Positions 1 through 12,332 of a stretch of 64,000 nt of DNA are shown here, piece by piece. Source of the DNA: Psoroptes ovis. Taxonomy: Eukaryota > Arthropoda > Arachnida > Sarcoptiformes > Psoroptidae. The stretch lies in the NCBI GenBank assembly GCA_002943765.1, contig PQWQ01000003.1, positions 3,967,501 through 4,031,500 of the forward strand, in the 5' to 3' direction. Both the position numbers and the translations under genes were made by a program. Numbering within the stretch: position 1 is the first letter of the stretch; every line of letters starts with the position of its first letter. Under the pieces are notes generated by a model. It had not been told where the DNA came from. It ran no database searches and saw nothing but the letters and a program-made list of their open reading frames with translations.

Positions 1-466
1 TGAGAGAAAACAAAGAAATTCAATGATCAGTCAATCGATTTTGTAACAAAATTTTAGACGAATTTCGTCGCTTAGATTTATGACAAGTACATAGTCTTAG
101 ATTATTTTTTCAGTAAATACAAATTTGATTCAAGTGTCTATCGTTTCATTGATATCAATTTAAACATCCTAATCATCATCGTTTTCGAACAAATCAATTT
201 CAAAATGGAAGAAATACCAGTTTATTCTACGATTTCGTCTAATTTTTATCTTTTTTTTCAAAAATAATGATAAAATACAAAATTGATGTGGCAAATATCA
301 ATAAATATATCAATAGACATATCTTGGGTGTATATTTGTTTAAGAGAAAGGAAAGAAAATTAAATCAATAAAAATGAAAATGATATTTTCAGTTTTTATT
401 TATTCACCATAAAATTTGATATGGCATTGAATTTTTGGAAAAAAATATAAAAAATTTACGAAGATA

Positions 467-562
467 TTAGGTTGTCCGAAAAGTTTTGGCCAATTTTCAT
501 GGCCAATTTTCATCGTGCAACTCTATTGTGATTAATCGGAATAAACTTTTCGGACAACCTAC
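467..562 (+). repeat. Mariner-like MITE copy 1
   Basis: Terminal inverted repeats begin TTAGGTTGTCCGAAAAGTT, and the element ends with the complement. A 13-base internal unit (GGCCAATTTTCAT) is tandemly repeated at about 488-513, which makes this copy longer than the others. I define orientation A (+ here) as the strand carrying GGCCNATTTTCAT before the CTATTGTGATTAA block. Confidence 0.85.
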
Positions 563-1694
563 TAAAATATGATGCTATATGGTGCTTGATGATCGATCGT
601 ATCGTTGATTTGATTTTTGTGATTATATCATTGAATTGAATGTAAATGGTGAAAATTTTTCAGTTGACTGATAACTTAGGATGACAAAAAAATTTTCTTA
701 TTTGTTTTTAGAAGAAAATTATTTGGCAGCCCAAAAATCACAATTGAAAATAAACAAACACCAGTAATTCACCAGATTATCATTGTTCGGTGATATTTCA
801 CAGATTATTTCAAATAATTATTTGTCTTTTGATCAATCAATTGATCAATCACACCAACAAGCCAGCAATCGACTTGATTCAATCAAATCACAATCAATCG
901 ATGAACACACAAACAAACACTTGAAAATTTGAAAAATTTGAAAATTTGAAATTTGAAATTTGAAAAATTTGAGATGAATCTTTTCTGAGTCCACCAAAAT
1001 ATTCAAAGAAAAAAACAAGACAAAATCAATAAAAAATAAATGACAATTGCCGTTACTGAATTTATTATTTGTCGATTTATGATGAAAATAAATAAATAAA
1101 ACAAAATTCAACAAATTTTTCAATCATTTATTCGTTTATTTGGATTTATTTTTTTTTTTTTTTTTTTGATTATTTTTGTCATCATCAGCATTATAATACA
1201 TTGAAAATCATAATCAATTGTTGAATTATCATCCTCGGTACAAGAATGTATGCAATTTTTAAGCGATGATTGGATTGGATGTATGCGATTTGTATGCGAT
1301 GATTGAATGGATGAATTGAAAAGAGAAAAATGAATTCAATTTCAAATTAAATGAAGAAACAAAATGAAATCTTTTTGAATTTTCAAAATTTTGAATTCAT
1401 TCATTCATTCAAATGGATTTGATTCATATACATTTGAATGGATTGACTGTTGAATGATTTCTGAAACAGTGATTTGCGATGATTATGATTTGCAGTTGTT
1501 GCTGTTGCTGTTGTGGATGTATCATCATCAACAACATCAGCATCAACATTGACATCATAATCAGCCATACAACTCAACATCAATACCATTCAATTCATTC
1601 ATACATTGATTTTGATATTTTCATTGTTTTTCTGTTCATTCATTGAACAAAAATATAAAATAGCCGCAATCGTTTGTCTGTTATTTTTACAAAA

Positions 1695-1746
1695 TTGCGA
1701 TAAACAAATGTACGCCTGACGTTAGACGGTCATTTGTTTATCGCAA
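1695..1746. repeat. Perfect 16-bp inverted repeat (hairpin)
   Basis: TTGCGATAAACAAATG at 1695-1710 is exactly repeated in reverse complement at 1731-1746, with a 20-base loop. The local GC content is higher than in the surroundings, and a GGTGGTTGCGGTGG-rich stretch follows. The function is unknown; it could be a terminal part of a decayed transposon. Confidence 0.7.
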
Positions 1747-2047
1747 ATGGTGGTTGCGGTGGTGGTGGAGATATTGCCGCGTTACCACCCCCTTTCGACA
1801 AATAACGGTTGCAAAATTTCTTAGTAATTTAAAATATTCAAATTTAACTTATTTGTTGTTGCGGCCAATCAACTAATCAATCAGTCAATCGATCGATCAA
1901 AATTGAATGAAATTGATTCACTGGAATTGATATTTATGGGTTTTGAACGATTTAAATTATTCAAATAATAATTGTTTTTTATGATTTAATTTGAATTAAG
2001 TTGAATTCAAAAAAAAAAAAAAAAAAAAAATCAATTAATTCAAAAAT

Positions 2048-2131
2048 ATTAGGTTTTCCGGAAAGTTCTGGCCGATATCCATGAGCAACTCTATTGTGAT
2101 TAAGCGGCATTAACTTTTCGGACAGCATAAT
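2048..2131 (+). repeat. Mariner-like MITE copy 2
   Basis: Orientation A copy with a degraded left end (TTAGGTTTTCCGGAAAGTT) and a right end reading CTTTTCGGACAGC. The internal ATGAGCAACTCTATTGTGAT block is intact. Confidence 0.8.
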
Positions 2132-2249
2132 ACAATTAAATTTTTGAATTAAAATTCACAGTAATTAACAGTAATTATTGATATCATCATCACCATCATC
2201 ATCATCAGTGTAATTATCAAACAATTTATCAAACACATTTCCTTTATCT

Positions 2250-2290
2250 AAAACAATAAATTAATTATTTATTAATTAATTTATTGTTTT
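2250..2290. repeat. Perfect 18-bp hairpin
   Basis: AAAACAATAAATTAATTA at 2250-2267 pairs perfectly with 2273-2290 across a 5-base loop. The stem is almost entirely A/T. No gene adjoins it closely. Confidence 0.6.
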
Positions 2291-2631
2291 TCTGATCAAT
2301 CAACTTCCTTTGTGTATATTTGAGTATTGAATTGAAAATTGAATGAAATTGATATTTATGAAATTACATTAATTATCTGGTCAAGAACATGTGAATTTTC
2401 ATTTTTGAAAATTAAATGAATGAATAATTGTCGAAAAAATTATTATGGACATTTCAATTATCTTTATTTCGAGATTATCGCACACAAGGATAATGATTAA
2501 ATGTGATGAGCTTAGATGTGATGATGACAATCATCACATCAAATCATGACATCAAACTATAACCATGGCTATTTCAAAAAATAAAAATAATCTAAATGTC
2601 CATGTAAATTATCTGGACCACATTTTTTTCT

Positions 2632-2719
2632 ATTAGAGGTTGTCCGAAAAGTTCATCCGGCTCAATCACAATAGAGTTGCTGCATGAAAATTGGCCAAAA
2701 CTTTTCGGACAACCTAATA
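2632..2719 (-). repeat. Mariner-like MITE copy 3
   Basis: Orientation B copy (internal block AATCACAATAGAGTTGCT), with a well preserved right end CTTTTCGGACAACCTAAT. The left end has two extra bases (TTAGAGGTTGTCC), a variant shared with copy 7. Confidence 0.85.
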
Positions 2720-5048
2720 TATTTCTTGTTGTTGTTGTCGTTCGCAAATTGAATGTTGAAATTTATTTTTGGACATCAAAAATAAATAAAAATGGAAAGA
2801 TGATTATAATTTGGAAATCCTTGAAAAATTTATTTAAAATTTCAAAAAAATAAAAATTTCAAACGACAAAACAAAATTGGGAAAAATTATTATCATTTCA
2901 AATTATACAAAATTCAAATGGAAATGATTGAAATTTGAATTTAAATGAAAATATGAAGAAATATGGGAAGAAAATTATTTTTAAAAAATAATAATTTCGT
3001 AAAGATAATCGATTTGTCTACAAATTTTAAATCTAAAATAATAATAATAATGATAATAATTGAAGAAATATTCCATTTCAATCAAATCATTTGGATTCAT
3101 TTTATCATTTATTCATTTTAATGAAATTATCATTATTATGTATCATTTGATTAAGGTAAATCATTATAAATCGATAAATAGATGAATAATAACCCCTGAA
3201 TAATCATTGATCAATGATCAAATTCGATCTAATGATCATCATTAATGACCATGCTATTAATGACCATTGGTCACAAACAAAGAATGGCACCAACGACACC
3301 AAATCGAAACCATTAAATCTTTGGTGCATTGTAATAACATAGAATACTTAGTTATAATGTGAATGAAGACTAAATAATCGAAAGTGTACTTTGACCTTTC
3401 GGAGTCAACGATTATTATCCTGATAATCGTTTGAATCATTATCAAATTATAAATTTTGAAATTTTTGAAAATTTCAATGAAATTATTCATTTTCAAATCT
3501 TTTGAATTTCATGGAAATAATAATTCAATTCAATGATATTTTTCATAGATTTATGTTACTACAAATAGAATTGAAATTGGAAATTTTCTCCATTTCATCT
3601 GTCCAAGACAATTTGATTGAGAGAACAAATAATTTCCATTAAATTACATTACTTTGGAACAGACAAACAAATGAATCAATGAATGAAAGCTGTTCAAGAA
3701 ATCCTTAAAAATCCATTAGCCAACGCATACAAAGTAAATAATGGATTTCCATTATTAAACATTCATGTATCGAGATTCCACAATAAATATGACCACAAAG
3801 TCACCAACAGTAATCGATCATTTATTTGCAATTTTTTAAGATAATAAAAATATTAGAAATCATCAAAAATCCATACAGAAATCCATAAATCATCATCAAA
3901 CAAAACAAATTGTATTGATGATAGATTTATATAAATATAATTTATTATTATTATTATTTATTGTTATCGATGATAATGATATATTCAAAATTTTGAATTT
4001 AAAAAAAAAAACGATTCAATTGATTCAAATTCAATGTGAGCATACATTGAATCATCAAATTGAATCAATCAATTCAAATTGAATTGTTTGTTTATTTACG
4101 GAGAAACAAAAATATGTATGAAATGTATGAAATATTGAATGGAAAATAATTCAAAAGATGAAATCAAAATTCATATTTCACCATTATTAATGATCATAAT
4201 TTTCAAAATAAAATATTTTTTGAAATTTAAATCGAAAGTACGAAAGTATATTAACCTTGTGAATCATAGCGCATTCTGATCATTCATTTCATTGTAATAT
4301 TTCATGTTTATAATTTAAATTGAAACTGAATTTAAATTAATTTTAAATTATAATTTTTTTTTTCATTTGAAAATGATTCAAATGAAATCATAATGATCAA
4401 TTACAATGAAATTTTTCGATAAACTTTTGAAATAAATAAATGAACGAAATGATAGAGTTTATAATCGATCAGTCATTCACTTGTTAGATGATTTTTAAGG
4501 GTAACTAAAATTAAAATGACAAAAAATATCCTGATTTATTGTATGTACATTGGTCTTTGGTGGCTGCATCCGTTTAATAAATCAATGATTATGGCCAAAT
4601 TATTTGCCGGAACAACAGAAAGTGTTGAATGAGGAAACATTTGAAAATCGTTTTTTAATCGGATGAATTTCGATTAAACTTTTGATTCTGAATTAATATT
4701 CTTGAAGGATAATTCAGAATTCTCACGAATCATTGCTTATTTTCATTGCTAAACCCTTTTTTCACTTTGAAAGGGCGGAAAAATCATTGATTTTCAATCG
4801 ATTGATTGGCAATGATTGATTTTCTCATTGGAATCAAATGCGAATTCAAAAAAATTGAAAATTTTAAGGAGAAATGATTTACAATTATTTTAAAGGGATT
4901 GACGCTATTTTAAGTGCAATTTTCAATGCGTTTTGTTTGAAATTTTACACAAAATGTTTTACAAATTAATCGAGGAGAAAATAAAATAAAATCTTTCAAA
5001 AATTATTAATAATCATCGTTCATTCAGCTTCAATCATCATTCAGTTTG

Positions 5049-5075
5049 AAATATGACTGAGTTTCAGTCATATTT
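5049..5075. repeat. Perfect 12-bp hairpin
   Basis: AAATATGACTGA at 5049-5060 is followed after three bases by its exact reverse complement. It could fold in RNA or act as a dyad protein site. There is no neighbouring gene to tie it to. Confidence 0.5.
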
Positions 5076-5335
5076 TGACTGTCAGTTTCTCTTTTAATCT
5101 TTCAAAATTTGAGTGGTTATCATCGACATTGAAAATTGATGACTAATTTTGAAAAAATTGACAATTAATCAATGATAATCAATGAAAATAATTATGAGTA
5201 TTTCGATTAATTGATCAATTTCAGTGGTCGTTGGTTAAGAATTTTTAAATTTTCTCCTTTAAATCAATAATCAATGTAAAATGCTGTTTATTTTCTTGAA
5301 TTAAAACATTTAAATAAATTATTATTTGTTTTTAC

Positions 5336-5668
5336 CTGAAATTTTTGATCGGAATTGAAATCAGATATTCAACTGGTTTTTTTTTTGGTTTAAATTCATT
5401 GATTCGTTGTCTTAGTTTATCAAGGTTATAGATTGAGAAAATTTTTTTCAAAAATTTCAACAAAATCACTTTTCCGTATCTTAACTTCAAATTAATGTTG
5501 AACTTTGAACCATATAAATAGTAAATTGTTGAATCTTGTAGTTGACACTTGTTGAATTTGCAGTTTCTGATGTTTAAGGTTGCAGGAGTTGCACAACTTG
5601 AAATATTAAGAACACAGAAAATATATGTTTTGAAGATCAAGATGATGATATCAAATGGAAGAAGAAAT
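5336..5668 (-). other. Weak candidate coding exon
   Basis: A minus-strand open stretch of about 110 codons is bounded upstream by an acceptor-like TTACTTTAG and downstream by a strong donor-like CAG/GTAAAA. Its start reads as a hydrophobic segment (FLLPFDIIILIFKTY) and it ends in a lysine-rich stretch (FKPKKKPVEYL). No partner exon could be joined with confidence and no family is recognised. It may be a chance open frame in AT-rich DNA. Confidence 0.22.
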
Positions 5669-6896
5669 CTAAAGTAAGAAATCTTGAATAAATAAGAAAT
5701 CTTAAAATCTCAAATGATCGATGTCAGTGCAGCAAAAAATTTGAAAAAATTGAAAAAAATATGCCAAAAGAATTTCAAGGTATTTTTAAGCGATATTGAA
5801 ATCAGAGAGAGGTAGGATCACACATTACACCAAACCACCAGTGGTGTTTCACAGGTAAACTTGAAATTTTTTTTTCAAAATTTCATCAGATTATTGAATA
5901 CATAAATCTTATGATGATGAAGATATTCACCACTAAGCACAGAAGTAATTTTTGATTGGAGAAGAAAGCTGATATTCAATAAAATCAATGATGCTATTAT
6001 TGCTATTTCAATGGATTTCTTGTTTATTTTGACCAAATAAATAAATGGTATTCGTGTGTTATGTATGTTGCTTGTATGTTGTATTTCACAAATGTCTTAA
6101 GCTTCACATGAGAAATTCTCATTGAAAATTCATTCTTTTCAATTCATTTCAATTTTTTCTGAATTTTCTTCACTGAATTAACTTTAAATCACTTTTTCCA
6201 ATCTTGTAAAAAGCGTCATTCAAACATTCACAGCAGAATACCATTCATATTAATACCATTCAATTCAATTCATTTTAATTCAATTCAATTCAATTTGTAA
6301 TTCAAATTGATAATTCAAATGGTAGTGGTTGATGTTGTATTGGTGATTTGATTACTTGTTTTTTTTTGCTTTTTAAAATATTTTCAAATTTTTTTAGCCG
6401 GAGGTAAAATTTTTGATAATAAGCGACAGTGATAATTTTGAAAAAAACCAACCAGCACAAAAACAACATAGATTTTGAAGCAGAATAACTACGATAATAT
6501 AATGAATACGATTAACTATTTGTTCGAACAAAAACACCACAAATTTTTTTCAAAAATTGAAATGACCAAATTACATTTGATGAATTCATTGAATTGAATT
6601 GAAATTGAAATTGAATTTCAATTAATTATTGATTGATCATATCGATTGATTTTATTGATTGGTTGATCAGTGATTGGTTGGTTTTCGAAGAGAGACACTG
6701 GATGAATGTGAATTGAAATTCAATAATAAATTGGTTTCTTGTAGCATTTCAAGCCATTCATTCATTTTTTATTCACTTCTGGCTAATACGTCATACCGAA
6801 TTGCATAATACGATGAAATACTTTCAGTAGGAAGACAATTTTGATCATAAATTCTGGCCGAAATAATAATAATTCGAATGTCGTATGATAATTTAA

Positions 6897-6981
6897 TTAG
6901 CTTGTCCGAAAAGTTTTGGCCGATTTTCATGCAACAACTCTTTAGTGATTAAGCCGGATGAACTTTTCGGACAGCCTCTAA
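6897..6981 (+). repeat. Mariner-like MITE copy 4
   Basis: Orientation A copy with ends TTAGCTTGTCCGAAAAGTT and AACTTTTCGGACAGCCTCTAA. It is flanked by AT-rich spacer. Confidence 0.8.
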
Positions 6982-8549
6982 TTTATTGAATATTGAATAA
7001 TGGTTGAAGAGGTGGAAGAATTACATAAATATAAGCATTAATGACATGCGATTAATAATTGAAGGTTGGGATTTATCAATATTAATCATAATGAATAATG
7101 ATTTAAAGTGCATAATAATTAAATAAATAAATGAATACACAAAGTAATCATCATTCAATTCGACAGACAAAATATTTTTAAAAAATCAAATATTTCACAA
7201 TTTAATTGGGTTTTTGATTGTTTATTTGTTGGGCTGTTGTGTTGTTGTTCAAGAAGATTAAAGACGATTACATTAGGTTATTGTTATTATTGCTTATTGA
7301 TGATGATAATGTCGATTGTTGTTTGTTGTCGAATATAAATGTGGGAAAAAACCATACATTTGTCTTTGAATATTTATATATTCGTTGACAAACATACGAA
7401 CAAATAAATAAATTGAAATCCTGATTATTTATTTCTTATGAATTGATGATGTCGATGACAATATATTACACCATTTAATATTCAATAATTCAATATTCAA
7501 TCAATCAATATTCACATTTGTGTATAATTGATTCAATATTTGAATTGAATTGATAAATAATTGGTGGAAAATATTCGCAAATTGTAATCATCATCATCAT
7601 CGAACAAACACACATTGACGTTCTTCATCATTTCGTTTTGATTCCGATTAATTTAATCTATTTAAATTTATGAATTTTATGAATGATAATTCAAATGCAT
7701 TTTGGCAAACAAACATCCGTTATTTCAATTGATTGTAACACCAAAATTGAACGTCATAGAAAATTGATGATCATAATAAGTGAATTGAAGAATAAACACA
7801 CAGAAATGCACAAAAATTGATTAATTGATCGATGATTATTCAATAATTGTTGGTCATTTATTGATTTTGACCGATTTTTGGGTTGAAAAGACGTTAAATT
7901 TCAATGATTGACGTACAGAAACTTTTATTTTGCAAATGAATAGACATTTTCATGTCTATAGTCTGCGATGACACATTTTAGACACGTGGTTGGCTCACTG
8001 ATACAAAGCATTCACTGACTTTATCATTTCGATGATGAATTAAAATAGTTTAAAAATAACATTATTAAGATTTAATGAATTTAATTAATGATAATTTGAT
8101 TAGAAGATTTCAAGAAGATTTCGTTTGTCTCTCCTCCACATCTCTTCATTTCTTCCAAATAATTCAAAGAAAGCTAAATATTTCTATTTTAAACACTTTT
8201 CAAACAATTCATTCATTCATTATCATCATTAATATTGCAACAGTCATAATAAAATCCAGGGAAAATTTTGTTTCATTTTTCTGAAATATCTTGGAACATC
8301 TTTTCCACGATTAATTCAAGTGTAATTTGTACGAACAAACATTGAAACAAACAAACAATGAAATGTATTTTTTTGATTATCTTGTCATAATCGTTATTAT
8401 GATTATGATTATGAAAATCAACAAGGCAAGCAGACAACTTGGAAAAATTAAATGGATGGCAATTTACGAAGAAGAAACAATGATGATCATGAATGGATGG
8501 TGATGGTGGCGGCAGCGGTGGTCAAGGTATTTGCAATATTTTGTAATGT

Positions 8550-8632
8550 ATTAGGTTGTCCGAAAAGTTTTGGCCGATTTTCATGAACAATTCTATCCGA
8601 TTAAGCGGAATGAACTTTTCGGACAGTCTCTA
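8550..8632 (+). repeat. Mariner-like MITE copy 5
   Basis: Orientation A copy with a well preserved left end. Part of the internal CTATTGTGATTAA block is deleted to CTATCCGATTAA. Confidence 0.8.
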
Positions 8633-9828
8633 AATGCAGTAAATCCATGGTCAATTTGATTCGAATAATATCACAACAATTGTCATTATCATAAGCATCA
8701 GCAGTGCAACAATGCAACAATTCTTTCATTTATTATTATTTTTGATTTTATTCAAATTATATTTTTAAATTTTTAATTAAAAAAAAACAGACATTTTGTT
8801 TGTTTGAATTGAATGGTCAGAAGAAGAAGAAATAATATTGAAATTATGATATTTTCATTAATAGAAATATGAATGAATGAATGAGCTAATACTGAAATAA
8901 TAATAATGATAATTCAACATTTAAACAATTGATTACAATTGATATTTGTGTAATGGTCGTTGATGATGATGATGATGATGGTCGTGGTGGTTTAGAAGAA
9001 AATAATAAAAATATTCAAATGACGTTGATCATGATGATGATGGGGATGATTATGATGATTATGATTATTACACAATGAATTTAAATATTGATGATCATTG
9101 TTTGTAATCAAACAAATTACAAATCAATTGATTTTCAATAATTCCAAACGATTATTTTGACTGAAATTTTGGAATTTAATTTACTTTGGTTGGGAATCAA
9201 TATGGATGGATGTTCACTGATATGCATCGATCATATTTGAGCTTTGAAAACTGATGGAAATCAAGCGAAATCTGTACAAATGAACATGAATTGCTACAAG
9301 AAATTATTGAATGAATGAATTATTGAATTTACGCCCATCCATGCCGAACATCACCATTTGTTTGCCTGTGTGCAGCATCTGTGTAGCTAACATGTGTTTG
9401 AACAACTGATACTTTTTGATTGAAATTTATTTTATTTAGTTTCATTCAAAGTAATCAACTAAGAAAAAACCAGATTTCAGGTGAAAATTTCACCTGCAAA
9501 ATTGCTCAATTGATTCAATAACAAGTCAGTTGGTTTCTTCTTTTGCTTGGTTCGATAATAAATAAACAAAGGATTGAAAGATTCAATTTAAAGTAAACAA
9601 ACAACACGCGAATTCAATTTTCAATTTTCCTCTTCTCTCAAAATATGAAATATGAGAATCGAAAGAATTTACATTTTTCGACTTCATTTATCATTTCATT
9701 CACTGAGGCTATTCATTTCGGTAGTGCATGCCAGCACAACAATATTACAATTCTCACATGTGTTTGTTTTCCATTTCTTTAAACATTTCTTGTAAAAACA
9801 TCTTGAAGCAAAAAAAAAAAAAAAAAAA

Positions 9829-9912
9829 ATTAGGTTGTCCGAAAAGTTCATTCCGCTTAATCACGATAGAATTGCTCATGAAAATCAGCCAAAACTTTAC
9901 GGACAACTTAAT
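9829..9912 (-). repeat. Mariner-like MITE copy 6
   Basis: Orientation B copy that starts directly after a 19-base A run, so the left flank target site cannot be judged. The right end is degraded (CTTTACGGACAACTTAAT). Confidence 0.8.
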
Positions 9913-10655
9913 ACTTATTAATAAATAAAGTTGCAATCAATTTGCAAGGTTATGGACATTCAATCATCAGCAATAAATAAATATAAAAAAAAACACAGCA
10001 GTAGCAGTAACAAGAAAAGTGATGTACGCAATTGATGTATCCATGTATTTTGAAAAATAAAATAATAATCAACAACCTGTTGCTTTGAAAAAATTGAGTA
10101 AATAAATAAACCAACTGAGTGTAGTTTTTTATGATCCAAAAATAAAAATCGATTGCAATCAATTTTCATTTTGGTGTCCAATTAATTTAAATTTTAAAAA
10201 ACTAAAAAATCTTGACCATGAAATCTCCAAAGAAAATGTGATCGTACATTGATTTCAATGATGTTTGATGATCAATCCATTGCCTATTACTATCGAAATT
10301 TCATTCATAAGCATTGATTGATCAAATAATCACTGATAATCATGGAATGGTTATTGCTGTTTTTTTTAACTATTCGCTTATTTAATAATTTTAATGAATT
10401 TTTTGCTGGAATATATTTCAAAAATTGTGCCCACATTTTCAGATTATTTTGTCCTAAATTTGGGTGAAAAATATTTAAATTTTATTGAAAATTTTTGAAT
10501 TATTTGAGAGCTGGTCAACCAGCATTGACATTGAATTACAGATATTCAATCGATTCAGGTATTTAAATAAATCGAGGCATCAATAGTCTAAAATTTTGGA
10601 CAGAAATCATTTCCATTAATATGTTTTTGTTTGACATACAACCATTGGAATTATA

Positions 10656-12265
10656 ATGTTAATCATGATCGATTCAAATCTAATGTTAACCATTAACATT
10701 GGCAATGAATGTCAATCAAATTTAAATGCAAACATTGTTCAATTATATCGTTGTCAATTGGATTCATATGAATCATGGATTCATTCGCATAATCACAAAT
10801 CATCACAGTTTAATCATAGTAATTACTACAAGAATCAATGCTGTTATCGATGGGCAATCTTAGATTGTTTAATTGATTCTTTAAAAAATTATTGTCAAAC
10901 ATTGTCATCGACTAGTTATGGTATTAATATGATTAACAACAACAACAACAGCAGCAACAACAACACATTCATTGATTCAAGGTAATGTTTGTTTTCTATT
11001 GCATTTCATCATTCAAATTTCCATGATTGTATGATTCATTTATCATTCATTAATTTACATTATCATTGAATGTTGAAAGAGATAAGATTCTATAGTCATT
11101 TATGCGTATTTTTTTTTTTTTTTTTTTTGAAATTTACTCATTTAAATATACCGTATGTACTTTGAAATAATTGAAAAATAATAAAAACAAGAAATGGCTG
11201 TTGTTTTAAAGCATGTACAGTCATCAAATAATTACTATTACGATGTTATCATTATGATGATTATCAAATTCATCACAATGTCCTTGATCAACAATAATAT
11301 TAGAGGCTGTGCGAAAAGTTCATTTCGCTTAATTACAAATAGAGTTGCTAATGGAAATGGGCCAGAACTTTGTGGACAACCTAATAAATGAATAGTGTTC
11401 AATTTGTTTGAATGTGTTTGAATTTGCATTTAATTCAGTGGTATTCTCTCAGCGTGTATTTTGTATTTTTAATTATATATTTTTTCATTTGTTACATTCA
11501 TGTCTCTTTAATATTTGTTATTCAAACAAAAGCCTATTCATTGTGCGAAATTTTAATCAAATTCAATTCAAGAAGTGTTGATTATTGAAATTATTATCAA
11601 GCATTATTACCACGGCAGATTTCCTGATGATTGATTGAGTGGTTGTGTTTCTGCTTGATAAACTTGTTGAATCAATGTTTCCCGCTTTAAATTTGACGAA
11701 AAATTCAAATTTTTTTCTCTTGTATCGCAACTAGAGCGCCATCTGTTGAGTTGATTTTGTACTAAAATTTTTAAAAATTTCAATTTTTCTTCAATTTAGA
11801 GATGTTCAATTGAAAATTGAAAAATTAATCAATTTTTATGAAAGACGTCAATGCATTGATTATCCTTATAATGGTTATTATTGTCATGTGAAATTATGGA
11901 TGCTAATACTTGCGTTAATACTGTTTATCGGTACAATCCTATCAATGATTATTATTTGTATTTACGTCTATAAATATGTTTGGAATGAACGTATCCGATT
12001 GACTGATATGCCGATTGATTTCAATTCACCTGGCTTACCATCCAATCAATCCAATAATCGGAGATCAACGATTCGTATCGAGCAGATAAGCGAACCAATA
12101 CCAATCATAATTGGCAATAATCAAGATACGATGCGAAGACATTCAAAAGTGAATGAAAGCGATGAAAGCAATGAAAATAATGATAATATCAATGATAAAA
12201 TCAATGATAAAATCAATGATAAAATCAACAAGAAAGGGACATTTGACCCTATTACAGATTTATAA
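10656..12265 (+). CDS. Small cysteine-containing single-pass membrane protein (two exons)
   Basis: Two exons, 10656-10981 and 11800-12265, join with matching phase (AG + A = Arg) to give about 263 residues. The first exon has a cluster of cysteines (NQCCYRWAILDC then NYC) and an Asn-rich low-complexity tail. The second has CIDYPYNGYYC followed at once by a clear membrane helix (LWMLILALILFIGTILSMII) and a hydrophilic tail with four repeats of an (I)NDK unit near its end. The cysteine-rich part is probably outside the cell and the tail inside. No signal peptide is visible, so an upstream exon may be missing. I do not recognise the family. It ends 67 bases from the convergent epoxide hydrolase. 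Confidence 0.6.
11299..11385 (-). repeat. Mariner-like MITE copy 7
   Basis: Orientation B copy lying in the intron of the small membrane-protein gene. It is more diverged than most (TTAGAGGCTGTGCGAAAAGTT; right end CTTTGTGGACAACCTAAT). Confidence 0.75.
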
Positions 12266-12280
12266 ATGGAAAAAAATCGT

Positions 12281-12293
12281 TTTATTTAATAAA
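12281..12293. promoter_or_regulatory. Paired poly(A) signals of two convergent genes
   Basis: A minus-strand AATAAA (plus-strand TTTATT, 12281-12286) serves the epoxide hydrolase. A plus-strand AATAAA at 12288-12293 serves the small membrane-protein gene. The two signals are one base apart, so the mature 3' ends probably overlap. Confidence 0.55.
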
Positions 12294-12332
12294 TTATAAC
12301 AAATTACAATAAGTAAAAATTTGAAAAAATAA

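Larger units (their letters stand above)
1..10655. other. Long AT-rich spacer without a confident gene
   Basis: No open frame here has convincing codon texture or recognisable homology. The stretch holds six mariner-like miniature elements, several short hairpins, and poly-A or poly-T runs such as those near 1150, 2010 and 9811. It also has one weak minus-strand candidate exon at 5336-5668. It may contain untranslated exons, introns or enhancers of genes beyond the left edge, but nothing in the sequence decides this. Confidence 0.6.

Noticed and set aside
1401..1589. Minus-strand frame starting MVLMLSCMADYDVNVDADVV
   Set aside because: Low-complexity Asp/Thr/Ala repeats from GAT/ACA-type DNA, with no splice partner or homology.
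9728..9936. Small frames on both strands around 9.8 kb
   Set aside because: They run through MITE copy 6 and its poly-A flank.
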